Shown: positions 18,596 through 26,165 of the stretch, one piece after another
Numbering within the stretch: position 1 is the stretch's first letter
Layout of the letters: the number at the start of each line of letters is the position of its first letter
Assembly (NCBI GenBank): GCA_030586155.1
Contig: CP130741.1
Location: forward strand, 3,218,680 to 3,282,679
Direction: 5' to 3'
DNA from: Eubacteriaceae bacterium ES3
GTDB taxonomy: Bacteria > Bacillota > Clostridia > Eubacteriales > Eubacteriaceae
Length of the DNA stretch: 64,000 nucleotides
The notes under the pieces: generated by a model
What the model was told of the DNA's origin: nothing
The model's database searches: none
The model's input: the letters and a program-made list of their open reading frames with translations, nothing else
Program-made: the position numbers and the translations under genes

Positions 18596-21547
18596 TTATT
18601 TTTGTTTCCTTGTATTTTCCCTTAAAACTATCTCATCTTTAATTTCTTTTGGAATATCTGAAATCTCAAACGCTGGCATCGCCAGATAATAGCCTTGGGC
18701 ATAATCAATCTCAAGGTCAATCACCGTTTTTAAATCTGCGCTTTCCTCAATCCCTTCAGCGACTACCCGAACACCTTTTTTATGGCAGAAAGAAACCAGA
18801 TTGGTTACCAGATTTCTTTGGTCCACGTTTTTATGAATTCCCTGAATCATTTCCATATCGATTTTAATAATATCCGGCATCAGGTTCAAAACTCTCAACT
18901 CATTTGAATATCCATTTCCAAAATCATCCACCGCAATCTGCATCCCGAAGTCCCGGATCGCCTCTACTTTAACTTTTAAATTAGTTTCATCCGTACTTTC
19001 CTTCTCGATAATCTCAATGACAACCTGTCTGAAATATTTTTGATAGTTTTTTTTCAGCACTTGATGATCTTCATCCCTTAAAATCTGGTTGGGGATACTG
19101 TTAATAAAAATCTTACGTTCGCCAATCTCCTTGATATTATCTTCGATCGTCTGAAAGGCCTTGAACACAACCAGGCGCTCCAGCTGCATCAGCTTGGATT
19201 GTGCTGATGCCACTGACAGTATCTCCTGAGGGCCTTTGAAGTTATCAAGCAGAGGCCGCATCAGGGCCTCATAGGCAACCACATCTCCGCTTTTAAGGTC
19301 AACAATTGGCTGGAAGGCAAAACGGATCAGTTCTTCATCCAATAATCGGTTAATCGCCTCGCGATTTTCCAGCAAATATGACATCTGCTGGTAATATTCA
19401 GGATCAAATTCGTAGAGCTTTCCTTTTTCTTTTGTTTTCGCTTCATACATGGCAAAATCAGCTCGTTTCAACAAAGCTTCGGGGTCCTGTCCGTCCTGGG
19501 GATACCAGGCCACTCCAGCTGAAAAACGAATGCGGCTTTCCTCGCCAGTCGGCATCCTCAAGGTAAAGGACTCACTATATGGATGTAAATTTCTGATCAT
19601 TTTTCTAAGTGGTTCCTGGGAGCTAAAGCCATGCAGGTAAACCGCAAACTCATCACCGGAAATACGTGATACAATTCCACCATATTTTTCAAAATATCTA
19701 AAAATTTCACTGGCCTGGATAATCAGGCGATCACCCATTTCATGTCCAAAGTTATCATTGATATACTTCAGATTGTCAAGATCTATAAAGACCATGGCCC
19801 CAATTGCATCTGGATGGTGCAGAATTCTTTTTCCGGCCTCCCGACGCAAAGCCTTGGCCGATAACAAAGCAGTTAAAGCATCAATATCCAGCTCACTGAC
19901 CAGTCTATTTTTTTCTTCCATCTCCGAAGTAACATCCATAACCACGCCAACTACACCAGATGGCGATTTTGCTTCAATAATCCGCAGCCAATAATCTCTT
20001 TTTTCATAGGAGTCATAGTACCGATAGACGCCATCCTGTTCTGCAACTTTCTCATTCGTCAGGCGAAGATAGCAATTCTCCCATTCTGCCTTTGAAATCA
20101 TTGTACCCGGATCGAGATGTAAAATCCAATAAAGAAAATCAGTCAAAATAACATTCCGGCTGTTTTCCATAATTTCATAACCGCCAATTGGCAGCAAACT
20201 CAATTCCAGAATTTTGGAGGTCGTCTTTGAGACGTTTGAAAGACTTTGACTGAACACCGTAATGGCTGCCGTTAATTCATCTATTTCCCGCATTCCCGTA
20301 GGTTTAAACGAAACCTCATCATAAGGGGACAAGCTTTTAACATAGTCCGATAAAGTTGATATCTTTCTGGTGAAAACAAACATTGCCACAAAAACTGCCG
20401 TCAGGGACAGTAAGGTCGTGCTGATAAAGGTATAAATTAATTTTCCCCGGATCGTTGCTGAATTCTCTCTTAAAACCGCCTCTGGAACAACCCCTACCAA
20501 ACTCCATTGTTCATCTGCAAAGGGAGAATAGTCACTATATAAGCTGAGGGGCTGCACGGACAAATCAACCTTGTATCGGTTTGGCATCATAGCCTCATAG
20601 AGTCCTTCTTTATTTAATGCTTTCAGATCAAGGTTTTCTTCATTTTTTAAATAAACCTTTGCGATAACATCGCCCGTAATAAAGTTATTCAGATTCAACC
20701 GATTATCCTTGACTGAGGCGATTAGATAAAAACCGTCCTGATAGGGAATCTCAACTTCTGATAGGTAATGACTGGAAAAATAGTCCTGCTCAATTTCAAA
20801 CCCAACGACACCGTAACCGTTGCCCGCCTGATCAAGAAGCGGTAAGGTGTAACAGATAACCTGCTGATTATCTCCTAAAATATCCCTCAGCGGTGACCAA
20901 TAGCCGAAACGGTGGAGTTCTGAACCATGATAGTTCTGAGCAGCTTGAAGGGGATTTTCATAGTAACTATAGGCTTCATTTCCAGCTTTGATCACCATAT
21001 CCAGATTCCACTGTGTACTGGTCGGAATCTGATAGTTTTTAGCAATCTCAATTGGTCCGATATTAAGCTGATAGTTACTGGCTCCTTCTACTTCTGGGGT
21101 CAGATTTCTAAGATAAACTGCCGAATGGGCAGACTCACTTTCCTTTTTTGCATTAGATCCATTGAGGATCATGAAGGCCCCAGTTACCTTTGATTCCTGC
21201 AGTACGGCAGTCAGTGCCTCCCCGGCTTCTAAAGCCACCTCATCATATATCTCATTGTCAAGATAAATCCTGCCTGGCTCAATTCCATACTGAGCGGACG
21301 TTAAAAGTATCCTGTCGTTAAGTATCACTGCTTCCTGTGTAAAACTTTCAATCACTTTTGCCTGGGAATCATTGATTGCTTGGGCTCTTGTCGTTGTTGT
21401 GCTGGTGAAGACTCGAATCGCTTCCGCATCCAGCATGTCAAAAACCTGCAAAACGGTTAGCGTAAATATCAGCGCAATACTCTGAAAAACGACAATCATG
21501 GTCAGGATTATATTCAATTGTCTGCGTAAACTCATTGTTTTTTTCAT
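18596..21547 (-). CDS. dCache-PAS-GGDEF-EAL c-di-GMP turnover protein
   Basis: The protein of about 983 residues has a helix near 15-37, a large extracytoplasmic dCache-like sensor (40-355), a second helix (360-385), a PAS domain (about 450-545), GGDEF (about 555-710) and EAL (725-975). The GGDEF signature is degenerate (RISGDEF) and lacks the RxxD inhibitory site, while the EAL side is intact (YEALMRP, NDNFGHEMGD in the cyclase, VDDFGNGYSN in the EAL). It is probably mainly a phosphodiesterase. I chose the ATG at 21547 over a TTG one codon earlier. It follows a solute-binding lipoprotein gene by 48 bp, so ligand binding may be relayed to the dCache domain. Confidence 0.92.
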   Translation of the reverse strand: MKKTMSLRRQLNIILTMIVVFQSIALIFTLTVLQVFDMLDAEAIRVFTSTTTTRAQAINDSQAKVIESFTQEAVILNDRILLTSAQYGIEPGRIYLDNEIYDEVALEAGEALTAVLQESKVTGAFMILNGSNAKKESESAHSAVYLRNLTPEVEGASNYQLNIGPIEIAKNYQIPTSTQWNLDMVIKAGNEAYSYYENPLQAAQNYHGSELHRFGYWSPLRDILGDNQQVICYTLPLLDQAGNGYGVVGFEIEQDYFSSHYLSEVEIPYQDGFYLIASVKDNRLNLNNFITGDVIAKVYLKNEENLDLKALNKEGLYEAMMPNRYKVDLSVQPLSLYSDYSPFADEQWSLVGVVPEAVLRENSATIRGKLIYTFISTTLLSLTAVFVAMFVFTRKISTLSDYVKSLSPYDEVSFKPTGMREIDELTAAITVFSQSLSNVSKTTSKILELSLLPIGGYEIMENSRNVILTDFLYWILHLDPGTMISKAEWENCYLRLTNEKVAEQDGVYRYYDSYEKRDYWLRIIEAKSPSGVVGVVMDVTSEMEEKNRLVSELDIDALTALLSAKALRREAGKRILHHPDAIGAMVFIDLDNLKYINDNFGHEMGDRLIIQASEIFRYFEKYGGIVSRISGDEFAVYLHGFSSQEPLRKMIRNLHPYSESFTLRMPTGEESRIRFSAGVAWYPQDGQDPEALLKRADFAMYEAKTKEKGKLYEFDPEYYQQMSYLLENREAINRLLDEELIRFAFQPIVDLKSGDVVAYEALMRPLLDNFKGPQEILSVASAQSKLMQLERLVVFKAFQTIEDNIKEIGERKIFINSIPNQILRDEDHQVLKKNYQKYFRQVVIEIIEKESTDETNLKVKVEAIRDFGMQIAVDDFGNGYSNELRVLNLMPDIIKIDMEMIQGIHKNVDQRNLVTNLVSFCHKKGVRVVAEGIEESADLKTVIDLEIDYAQGYYLAMPAFEISDIPKEIKDEIVLRENTRKQK

Positions 21548-21595
21548 CAAAATTCTCAGTTCTAACTTTAAGTCTGCGGCTGAATTAATCTTCTC

Positions 21596-23026
21596 TTATT
21601 CTTCTATATAAGTAATACCAGACTCATCCAACTCACTTTTTACCATTGCATACCATTCTTCAAAGCGGGTATTTACATCTAAATTTTTAAGAACGGCCTC
21701 ATCATCAAGTCCCTGACTTCTTAAGCCCTGGACCGTTTCCTTCCCGGTTTCAGACATCTCCTTTAATGAATCTTCAAGATATGTCCGTACTGTATAGCTG
21801 CCGTCAAAAGGCGCGGACGCATAGGTTTTTTCTTGCCCAACCTGCTCCATGGCAATCTCATAAACTGCCGCCACATTCTGATCACTCTCTTCTCCTGATG
21901 ACATCTCACTTAGCCTTGCTTCAACACCATCGTCTTCATAAGCAGTTTTTTCCACTGGCAGGTAACCGGTATTCATCGCGAAATCAATGTTTTGTTCCGG
22001 ATCAGTAAACCATTTCAGAAACAAGGCTGCGCCTTCTTCCCGCTCTGGAGTTGAAGCCGTTACAGCAATACCTGCCCCCTGAGAAATGGCAAACTGTTCA
22101 CCCTCTGCAAAAACCGGATAGGATAAAGCCAGAAAATCAATAGGTGATTGGGTATTATCCTTTTCAATCCAGGTGGGAAAATAGGCGGCACCCGATGTGG
22201 ATCCGACGAATGCCAGCAAATCTCCGGCCTTAATATCGTCTGATCGAAATTTTCCAATCGCATTAAAATACCCCATTGCTGTCGCTTCATAATATACATC
22301 AAAGACTTTTTTCATCGCCTGACGGTTTAGTACCGCCTGACCATTTTCACCATCGATGATTTCAACTCCCAACTGACGATTTCCAACTATCACATAGTTA
22401 GCCAGGGAATCGATCCCCATCAGACTTTTTCCATCGCTATACTGATAATATGCTTTAGCGGTTTCAAAAATCCCTTCCCAGCTGGAAAGTTTTGAAGCAT
22501 CCATTCCCGTCGCCAGAAAGAATTCATTTAAAGCCGTCGCATTCGCATAAAGAATCTCAGTACTCTTAACCGTTGGAACAATTAAAAGACGATCGTTATC
22601 GAAAATTCCATTATTTAAAAACTCAGCTACATATTTTTCCTTATCTCCGTCTGAAAAATACGTATTTAAATCGCATAATTTCCCCAGATTATCCAGCTCC
22701 ACAGCTTTATCAGGATAGCAGGAAAACAGGTCTGGCATTTCTTTTGCCCCAACAAGGCCATTAGCGGAAGCTGTGACAGCCTCTTCCAGTTCCATAACGC
22801 TGCCTTGCGCAATGGCATTAATAAATACGCCATTTTCCATACCAACTGTCTGATTAAAACTTTCAATCGCCTGTTCTAAAGCAATTTTGCTGTCCCCCGA
22901 ATAATAATGCCAGAGATTCAGTGTTACCGGATTATCAGGATCCAACGCAGACTTAGCCTCTTTCCCTGAACAGGCTGTTAATATACAAATCATTCCTATT
23001 AATAATAACGCAATTGCCTTTTTCAT
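21596..23026 (-). CDS. Extracellular solute-binding lipoprotein (ABC sugar type, family 1)
   Basis: The 476-residue protein starts at the ATG at 23026, which has AGAGGA at the right distance; an upstream start would add 11 residues before the signal peptide. The signal peptide ends in the lipobox LTAC, so the mature protein is a lipoprotein. The mature region matches family 1 sugar-binding proteins (LNLWHYYSGDS early, later WTDPEQN-like block FLKWFTDPEQNIDFAM). No permease or ATPase gene is adjacent. Instead it precedes a membrane GGDEF-EAL protein by 48 bp, which suggests a sensory rather than a transport role. Confidence 0.9.
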   Translation of the reverse strand: MKKAIALLLIGMICILTACSGKEAKSALDPDNPVTLNLWHYYSGDSKIALEQAIESFNQTVGMENGVFINAIAQGSVMELEEAVTASANGLVGAKEMPDLFSCYPDKAVELDNLGKLCDLNTYFSDGDKEKYVAEFLNNGIFDNDRLLIVPTVKSTEILYANATALNEFFLATGMDASKLSSWEGIFETAKAYYQYSDGKSLMGIDSLANYVIVGNRQLGVEIIDGENGQAVLNRQAMKKVFDVYYEATAMGYFNAIGKFRSDDIKAGDLLAFVGSTSGAAYFPTWIEKDNTQSPIDFLALSYPVFAEGEQFAISQGAGIAVTASTPEREEGAALFLKWFTDPEQNIDFAMNTGYLPVEKTAYEDDGVEARLSEMSSGEESDQNVAAVYEIAMEQVGQEKTYASAPFDGSYTVRTYLEDSLKEMSETGKETVQGLRSQGLDDEAVLKNLDVNTRFEEWYAMVKSELDESGITYIEE

Positions 23027-23249
23027 CGCATCCTCTTCTTTCTCTGAAAAAATTTTCAAGACAAAGCTATTCTACCCTAAGACGGGGGAGAAAGTCAATT
23101 AAACCCTACATTTATCAACCTTATATATATCACAATAAGAATTTACACAGCCTAACCTTTTAACGACGCTCTTAACTTTCTTATTTTGCCTTCCTTTTTC
23201 AACGCAAACATGTTCAAACTAATTATTTTCATTTATCCCATTATTTTCC

Positions 23250-23278
23250 TTGCAGTTTTAAGTTTTTTACGCTATAAT
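23250..23278 (+). promoter_or_regulatory. Sigma-A type promoter of queT
   Basis: TTGCAG at 23250-23255 and TATAAT at 23273-23278 are separated by 17 bp. Transcription would start a few bases before the preQ1 riboswitch. Confidence 0.7.
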
Positions 23279-23300
23279 ATTTTGCGTTGATTTTGACCAT

Positions 23301-23343
23301 CGTGTGTTCGCAACCTTCCACACGTAAAACAAAACTAAAGGAG
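23301..23343 (+). promoter_or_regulatory. preQ1-I riboswitch upstream of queT
   Basis: A 6-bp stem CGTGTG (23301-23306) / CACACG (23319-23324) encloses the loop TTCGCAACCTTC, followed by the A-rich tail TAAAACAAAACTAAAGGAG. This is the layout of the small preQ1-I aptamer. The loop CCTT can pair with AAGG of the ribosome site to form the pseudoknot, so ligand binding should block translation. The downstream gene is a queuosine-precursor transporter, as known for this class. Confidence 0.85.
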
Positions 23344-23348
23344 AAAAA

Positions 23349-23843
23349 ATGAAAAAATTTAATGTATTATTTGTTACTCAGGCCGGAATTATAGCCGCAC
23401 TGTACGTCATTCTCACCTTTCTGTCCAGTATGATGGGACTGGCCAGCGGCGAAATTCAGCTGCGTCTTTCGGAGATGCTCTGTATCCTGCCGGCTTTCAC
23501 ACCTGCTGCCATACCAGGCTTGTTTTTAGGCTGCTTTTTAAGCAATCTGTTAACTGGGTGCACCCTGATTGATGTGATCTTCGGAAGTCTGGCTACCCTG
23601 ATTGCCGCTGTCATTGTTTATCAGCTTCGCCATCTGCGCAATCCACTGCTCTTGACTATACCGCCTGTGATTGCCAATATTCTTGTCGTTCCCTTTATTC
23701 TAAAATACAGCTATGGTGTGCCACTGCCAATTCCTATGATGATGTTTACTGTTGGAATTGGAGAAGTCATCTCCTGTATGGTTCTGGGTTCTGTACTCTA
23801 TTTTGCCCTGGATAAACGACGTCTACTTTTTCATCAACATTAA
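23349..23843 (+). CDS. queT: QueT-family queuosine precursor transporter
   Basis: The 164-residue hydrophobic protein has five or six membrane helices and matches the QueT (DUF988) family: early TQAGIIAALYVILTF, the block GEIQLRLSEMLCILPAF, and GLFLGCFLSNLL. QueT is the substrate-binding membrane subunit thought to import preQ1 or a related precursor with a shared ECF energy module. The gene lies 5 bp after the ribosome site that is part of a preQ1 riboswitch and is followed by its own terminator, so it is a single-gene unit. Confidence 0.93.
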   Translation: MKKFNVLFVTQAGIIAALYVILTFLSSMMGLASGEIQLRLSEMLCILPAFTPAAIPGLFLGCFLSNLLTGCTLIDVIFGSLATLIAAVIVYQLRHLRNPLLLTIPPVIANILVVPFILKYSYGVPLPIPMMMFTVGIGEVISCMVLGSVLYFALDKRRLLFHQH

Positions 23844-23847
23844 AACT

Positions 23848-23875
23848 AAGCCGCAATCAAAGATTGCGGCTTTTC
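23848..23875 (+). terminator. Rho-independent terminator of queT
   Basis: GCCGCAATC and GATTGCGGC pair around AAA and are followed by TTTTC. It starts a few bases after the queT stop codon. Confidence 0.9.
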
Positions 23876-23880
23876 TTGTT

Positions 23881-24291
23881 CTAGGCCTCTTCCTTTTTTT
23901 CAATTTCCGTTACACACGTGGTTTTAATTGTCTCCACCAGAAACTGCAATCCGTCTATGACGTGAGGTCGGATATCCCCCCCAATCAACACCAGCATAAT
24001 ATCATCACCTAGAGAAAGTTCTCCTTCATTAAGCCAAACCCGGACATGAAAAATCCCCTCCAGTTCAAAAGTTTTTTTAATGGCTGCATTGACTTTTTCT
24101 TCATCATAGGAAAAAAACATACCTTTTACCTTGCTGCCATCATCAATACCCTTTCGCACCTGCGCCTTTGGCGTCTGTCTGACTGTCCCGTTATGGACCA
24201 GGTACATTCCTTCCTGCCGCGCAGTTTCGTCACTTTTTGCAGCCCTTAACCACTCATCCACCGAAGGCAGGGTTTTACTTTTATCTATCAT
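23881..24291 (-). CDS. MoaE-like protein
   Basis: The 136-residue protein resembles MoaE, the large subunit of molybdopterin synthase: VHNGTVRQTPKAQVRKG, the SYDEEKVNAAI block and GDDIMLVLIGGDIR. The C-terminal lysine-containing motif of true MoaE (WKKE region) is not visible; the end reads TTCVTEIEKKEEA. It may therefore be a divergent family member without synthase activity. It is the last gene of a minus-strand run with a histidine phosphatase and an FmdE-like gene, which points to molybdenum or tungsten cofactor metabolism (inference). Confidence 0.75.
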   Translation of the reverse strand: MIDKSKTLPSVDEWLRAAKSDETARQEGMYLVHNGTVRQTPKAQVRKGIDDGSKVKGMFFSYDEEKVNAAIKKTFELEGIFHVRVWLNEGELSLGDDIMLVLIGGDIRPHVIDGLQFLVETIKTTCVTEIEKKEEA

Positions 24292-24422
24292 ATTATCTCC
24301 TCAGGTTTAAATTCAAAAATCACAAAAGAATATCGCCGTTCTGAAACTTTTATCCACTAACACCCCAGCTTATCCCTGAAAGCCATTCATCTTCCTAAAT
24401 TGCTCTGTTCGTGTTTGACTCG

Positions 24423-24962
24423 TCATTTTTCAGCCACAATCATATCAAGATTCTCAAACCATACTGATCCACTGCGTCGGACTGAGTATCCTCTCTTTTT
24501 CAGCTCTGCAAACATTACCTGCATAAAAATGCCGTGGCTAACCAAAATTACATCCTCTTTTTGTGCCTCCAGTAAATCGATTGCCCTTTGGGCCCGCAAA
24601 GTCGTCTGCTTTCTGAGTTCCGGTTGCGTCGTAATATTTAAAAACCAGTGGGTTCTACCCATCGCCTTTAGCAAAGGCGTCGGCAGTTTAATCGATGATT
24701 CTATAAAGGAGCGTAACTCTACTTCATTAAATACTTCATTTTTTATAAAATCCCGTTCACCAAAAAGCATTCTGGCTGTTTCTTCCGTCCGCTTCAGCTC
24801 ACTAATAAAAACTGGTCTTCTTCCCGTTTTAATATCAGATTCGACATCACAAAAAATTTCTGCTTCTGAATATCCCTTGCAAGCCCGATTAAAAGCTTCG
24901 CCGGTATAGCATTTTTCCCATTCAAACAGCACTTTTGCATGACGGATCACAATCAGCTTCAT
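24423..24962 (-). CDS. Histidine phosphatase superfamily protein
   Basis: The 179-residue protein opens with the catalytic motif LIVIRHAK, in which the histidine takes the phosphate, and has a C-terminal LVSHGIFM with the second catalytic histidine. In between, SELKRTEETARML matches the conserved R-T-x-x-T block. Members range from phosphoglycerate mutases to CobC phosphatases; the substrate is not predictable. It sits 37 bp after the FmdE-like gene and 131 bp before the MoaE-like gene. ATG follows GAGGAGGG. Confidence 0.88.
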   Translation of the reverse strand: MKLIVIRHAKVLFEWEKCYTGEAFNRACKGYSEAEIFCDVESDIKTGRRPVFISELKRTEETARMLFGERDFIKNEVFNEVELRSFIESSIKLPTPLLKAMGRTHWFLNITTQPELRKQTTLRAQRAIDLLEAQKEDVILVSHGIFMQVMFAELKKRGYSVRRSGSVWFENLDMIVAEK

Positions 24963-24999
24963 GTTCCCTGCCCTCCTCAGTTAATTGACGAAACGGAAA

Positions 25000-25524
25000 C
25001 TACATTCCTCTGCTATAAGAGCTCGCACAATCCAAACAAAGTTTTTGACCATTTTCCAACCGAATCATGGGCTCTGCAGTTTTTTCTCCGCATTTTTCAC
25101 AGATAACACTTTGAAAAATCCGGGCCGCTTCCGGCAAATCATACTCCGGAGTTTTAAAATCAAAAATTTTTGTCGCGTCCGGTTCGTTTAACAGGAAATC
25201 TTCCTTTTCATCCCGACTCATTTCCGGCAAATTTTTTAAAACCAGACGAATTTTCTCGCCCGTTTTTCGATTAAAAAATGAAAAAGCCTGTTTACCCCGG
25301 TTACGAAAAATCAGATTTCCTTTTCCGGCACTGCATCCTAAAATCACCTGAACGCCATCAACACCACAGGCATCATTTTCCGTGACGCAAACGACATCTT
25401 CATCTTCTGAAAAATTGATATTCAAAGCCTTCATCGCTTCCAGTGAAGCTCTTACTCCAATTGCCAGACCGGGACAGTGATGTCCATGAAATGCCACTGA
25501 TTTTTCCCATAATTCTTTATTCAT
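25000..25524 (-). CDS. FmdE-like protein with C-terminal zinc ribbon
   Basis: The 174-residue protein matches FmdE, a protein first seen with formylmethanofuran dehydrogenase: HGHHCPGLAIGVRA at the N-terminus and the central CGVDGVQVILGCSAGKGNL. The last 40 residues add a zinc ribbon (CEKCGEK, then CLDC). In bacteria without formylmethanofuran these proteins are thought to serve molybdenum or tungsten enzymes. The gene follows a long leader with a terminator just before the ribosome site, so expression is probably attenuated. It leads a run with histidine phosphatase and MoaE-like genes. Confidence 0.88.
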   Translation of the reverse strand: MNKELWEKSVAFHGHHCPGLAIGVRASLEAMKALNINFSEDEDVVCVTENDACGVDGVQVILGCSAGKGNLIFRNRGKQAFSFFNRKTGEKIRLVLKNLPEMSRDEKEDFLLNEPDATKIFDFKTPEYDLPEAARIFQSVICEKCGEKTAEPMIRLENGQKLCLDCASSYSRGM

Positions 25525-25542
25525 AATTCTCTCCTTATTTAT

Positions 25543-25566
25543 AAAAAAGACTCACTTCAGTGAGCC
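25543..25566 (-). terminator. Attenuator-type terminator in the FmdE leader
   Basis: On the minus strand GGCTCAC-TGAA-GTGAGTC is followed by six T, and the ribosome site of the FmdE gene comes directly after. No other gene ends here, so it lies inside the leader. Its left arm can pair instead with GTGAGC at 25680-25675. Confidence 0.8.
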
Positions 25567-25690
25567 TTATCTGCAATCTTATTATTAGTAATACGGAGTT
25601 GCAAACTGTCAATCCCAGCGACCACCAGGTCAAGGTGCCCTTCCCGCACACCAGCTTCAGTTCGCTGATTTTTAGCTCACTTGCCAACAT
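25560..25690 (-). promoter_or_regulatory. Candidate riboswitch or other cis-acting RNA in the FmdE leader
   Basis: The region between two mutually complementary arms (AGTGAGC at 25681-25675 and GCTCACT at 25565-25559) is about 110 nt and GC-rich against its surroundings. It contains further short stems, for example GACC-TGGT-GGTC, GGTG/CACC and TGCAA/TTGCA. The closing stem excludes the terminator downstream, as in transcriptional riboswitches. Molybdenum-cofactor RNA is a plausible class from the gene context, but I could not match its consensus. Confidence 0.55.
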
Positions 25691-26165
25691 TTAATTTTTT
25701 TCAGTATATCCCAGGCCTCTTTTTTTGTCAATCGGATTAAGGATTTCTGATTAACAGGCTTTTCGCCTGCCTTTGCCCCCTCATTATTTGACGCTTCATC
25801 GATATTCAAGATAGAATCTAAAGTCCCGCTTCGTATTAATATAATCCATCAACACATTATTAAACATCGTTAATATTTAACATAAATTTAACAAATCATC
25901 AATTCCCTTTATTTCTCATAATCGTTCATGGTTTCAGGCAGAGCAAAACACCACTAGCCCTTAATAAAAGTCAGCTTTTGATTAAGTAAAGGTAAACAAC
26001 GCTCCATTAAAAGGTTAGTATTTGTTGGAATTTCGCTTTTTTCAAAAGAACTGCTGTGTTATAATAAACACATTATTATTTTTTTCTGTTAATCAATCAG
26101 AACATCTTTACTTCTTAATTCAAATTAAATCGACTATAACCTTTGTCTATAAAGGAGCCTTAAGC
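25691..26165. other. Intergenic region between divergent FmdE and Amt-GGDEF genes
   Basis: About 475 bp, AT-rich, carrying divergent promoters. An open frame reaches upstream of the Amt start to 26022 but has no ribosome site and no family similarity. I see no other gene. Confidence 0.5.

Noticed and set aside
25543-25690. Assignment of the FmdE leader to the molybdenum-cofactor riboswitch class
   Set aside because: Only a short resemblance (CTCCGTA) was seen and the full consensus could not be matched by eye; reported instead as a candidate of unknown class.
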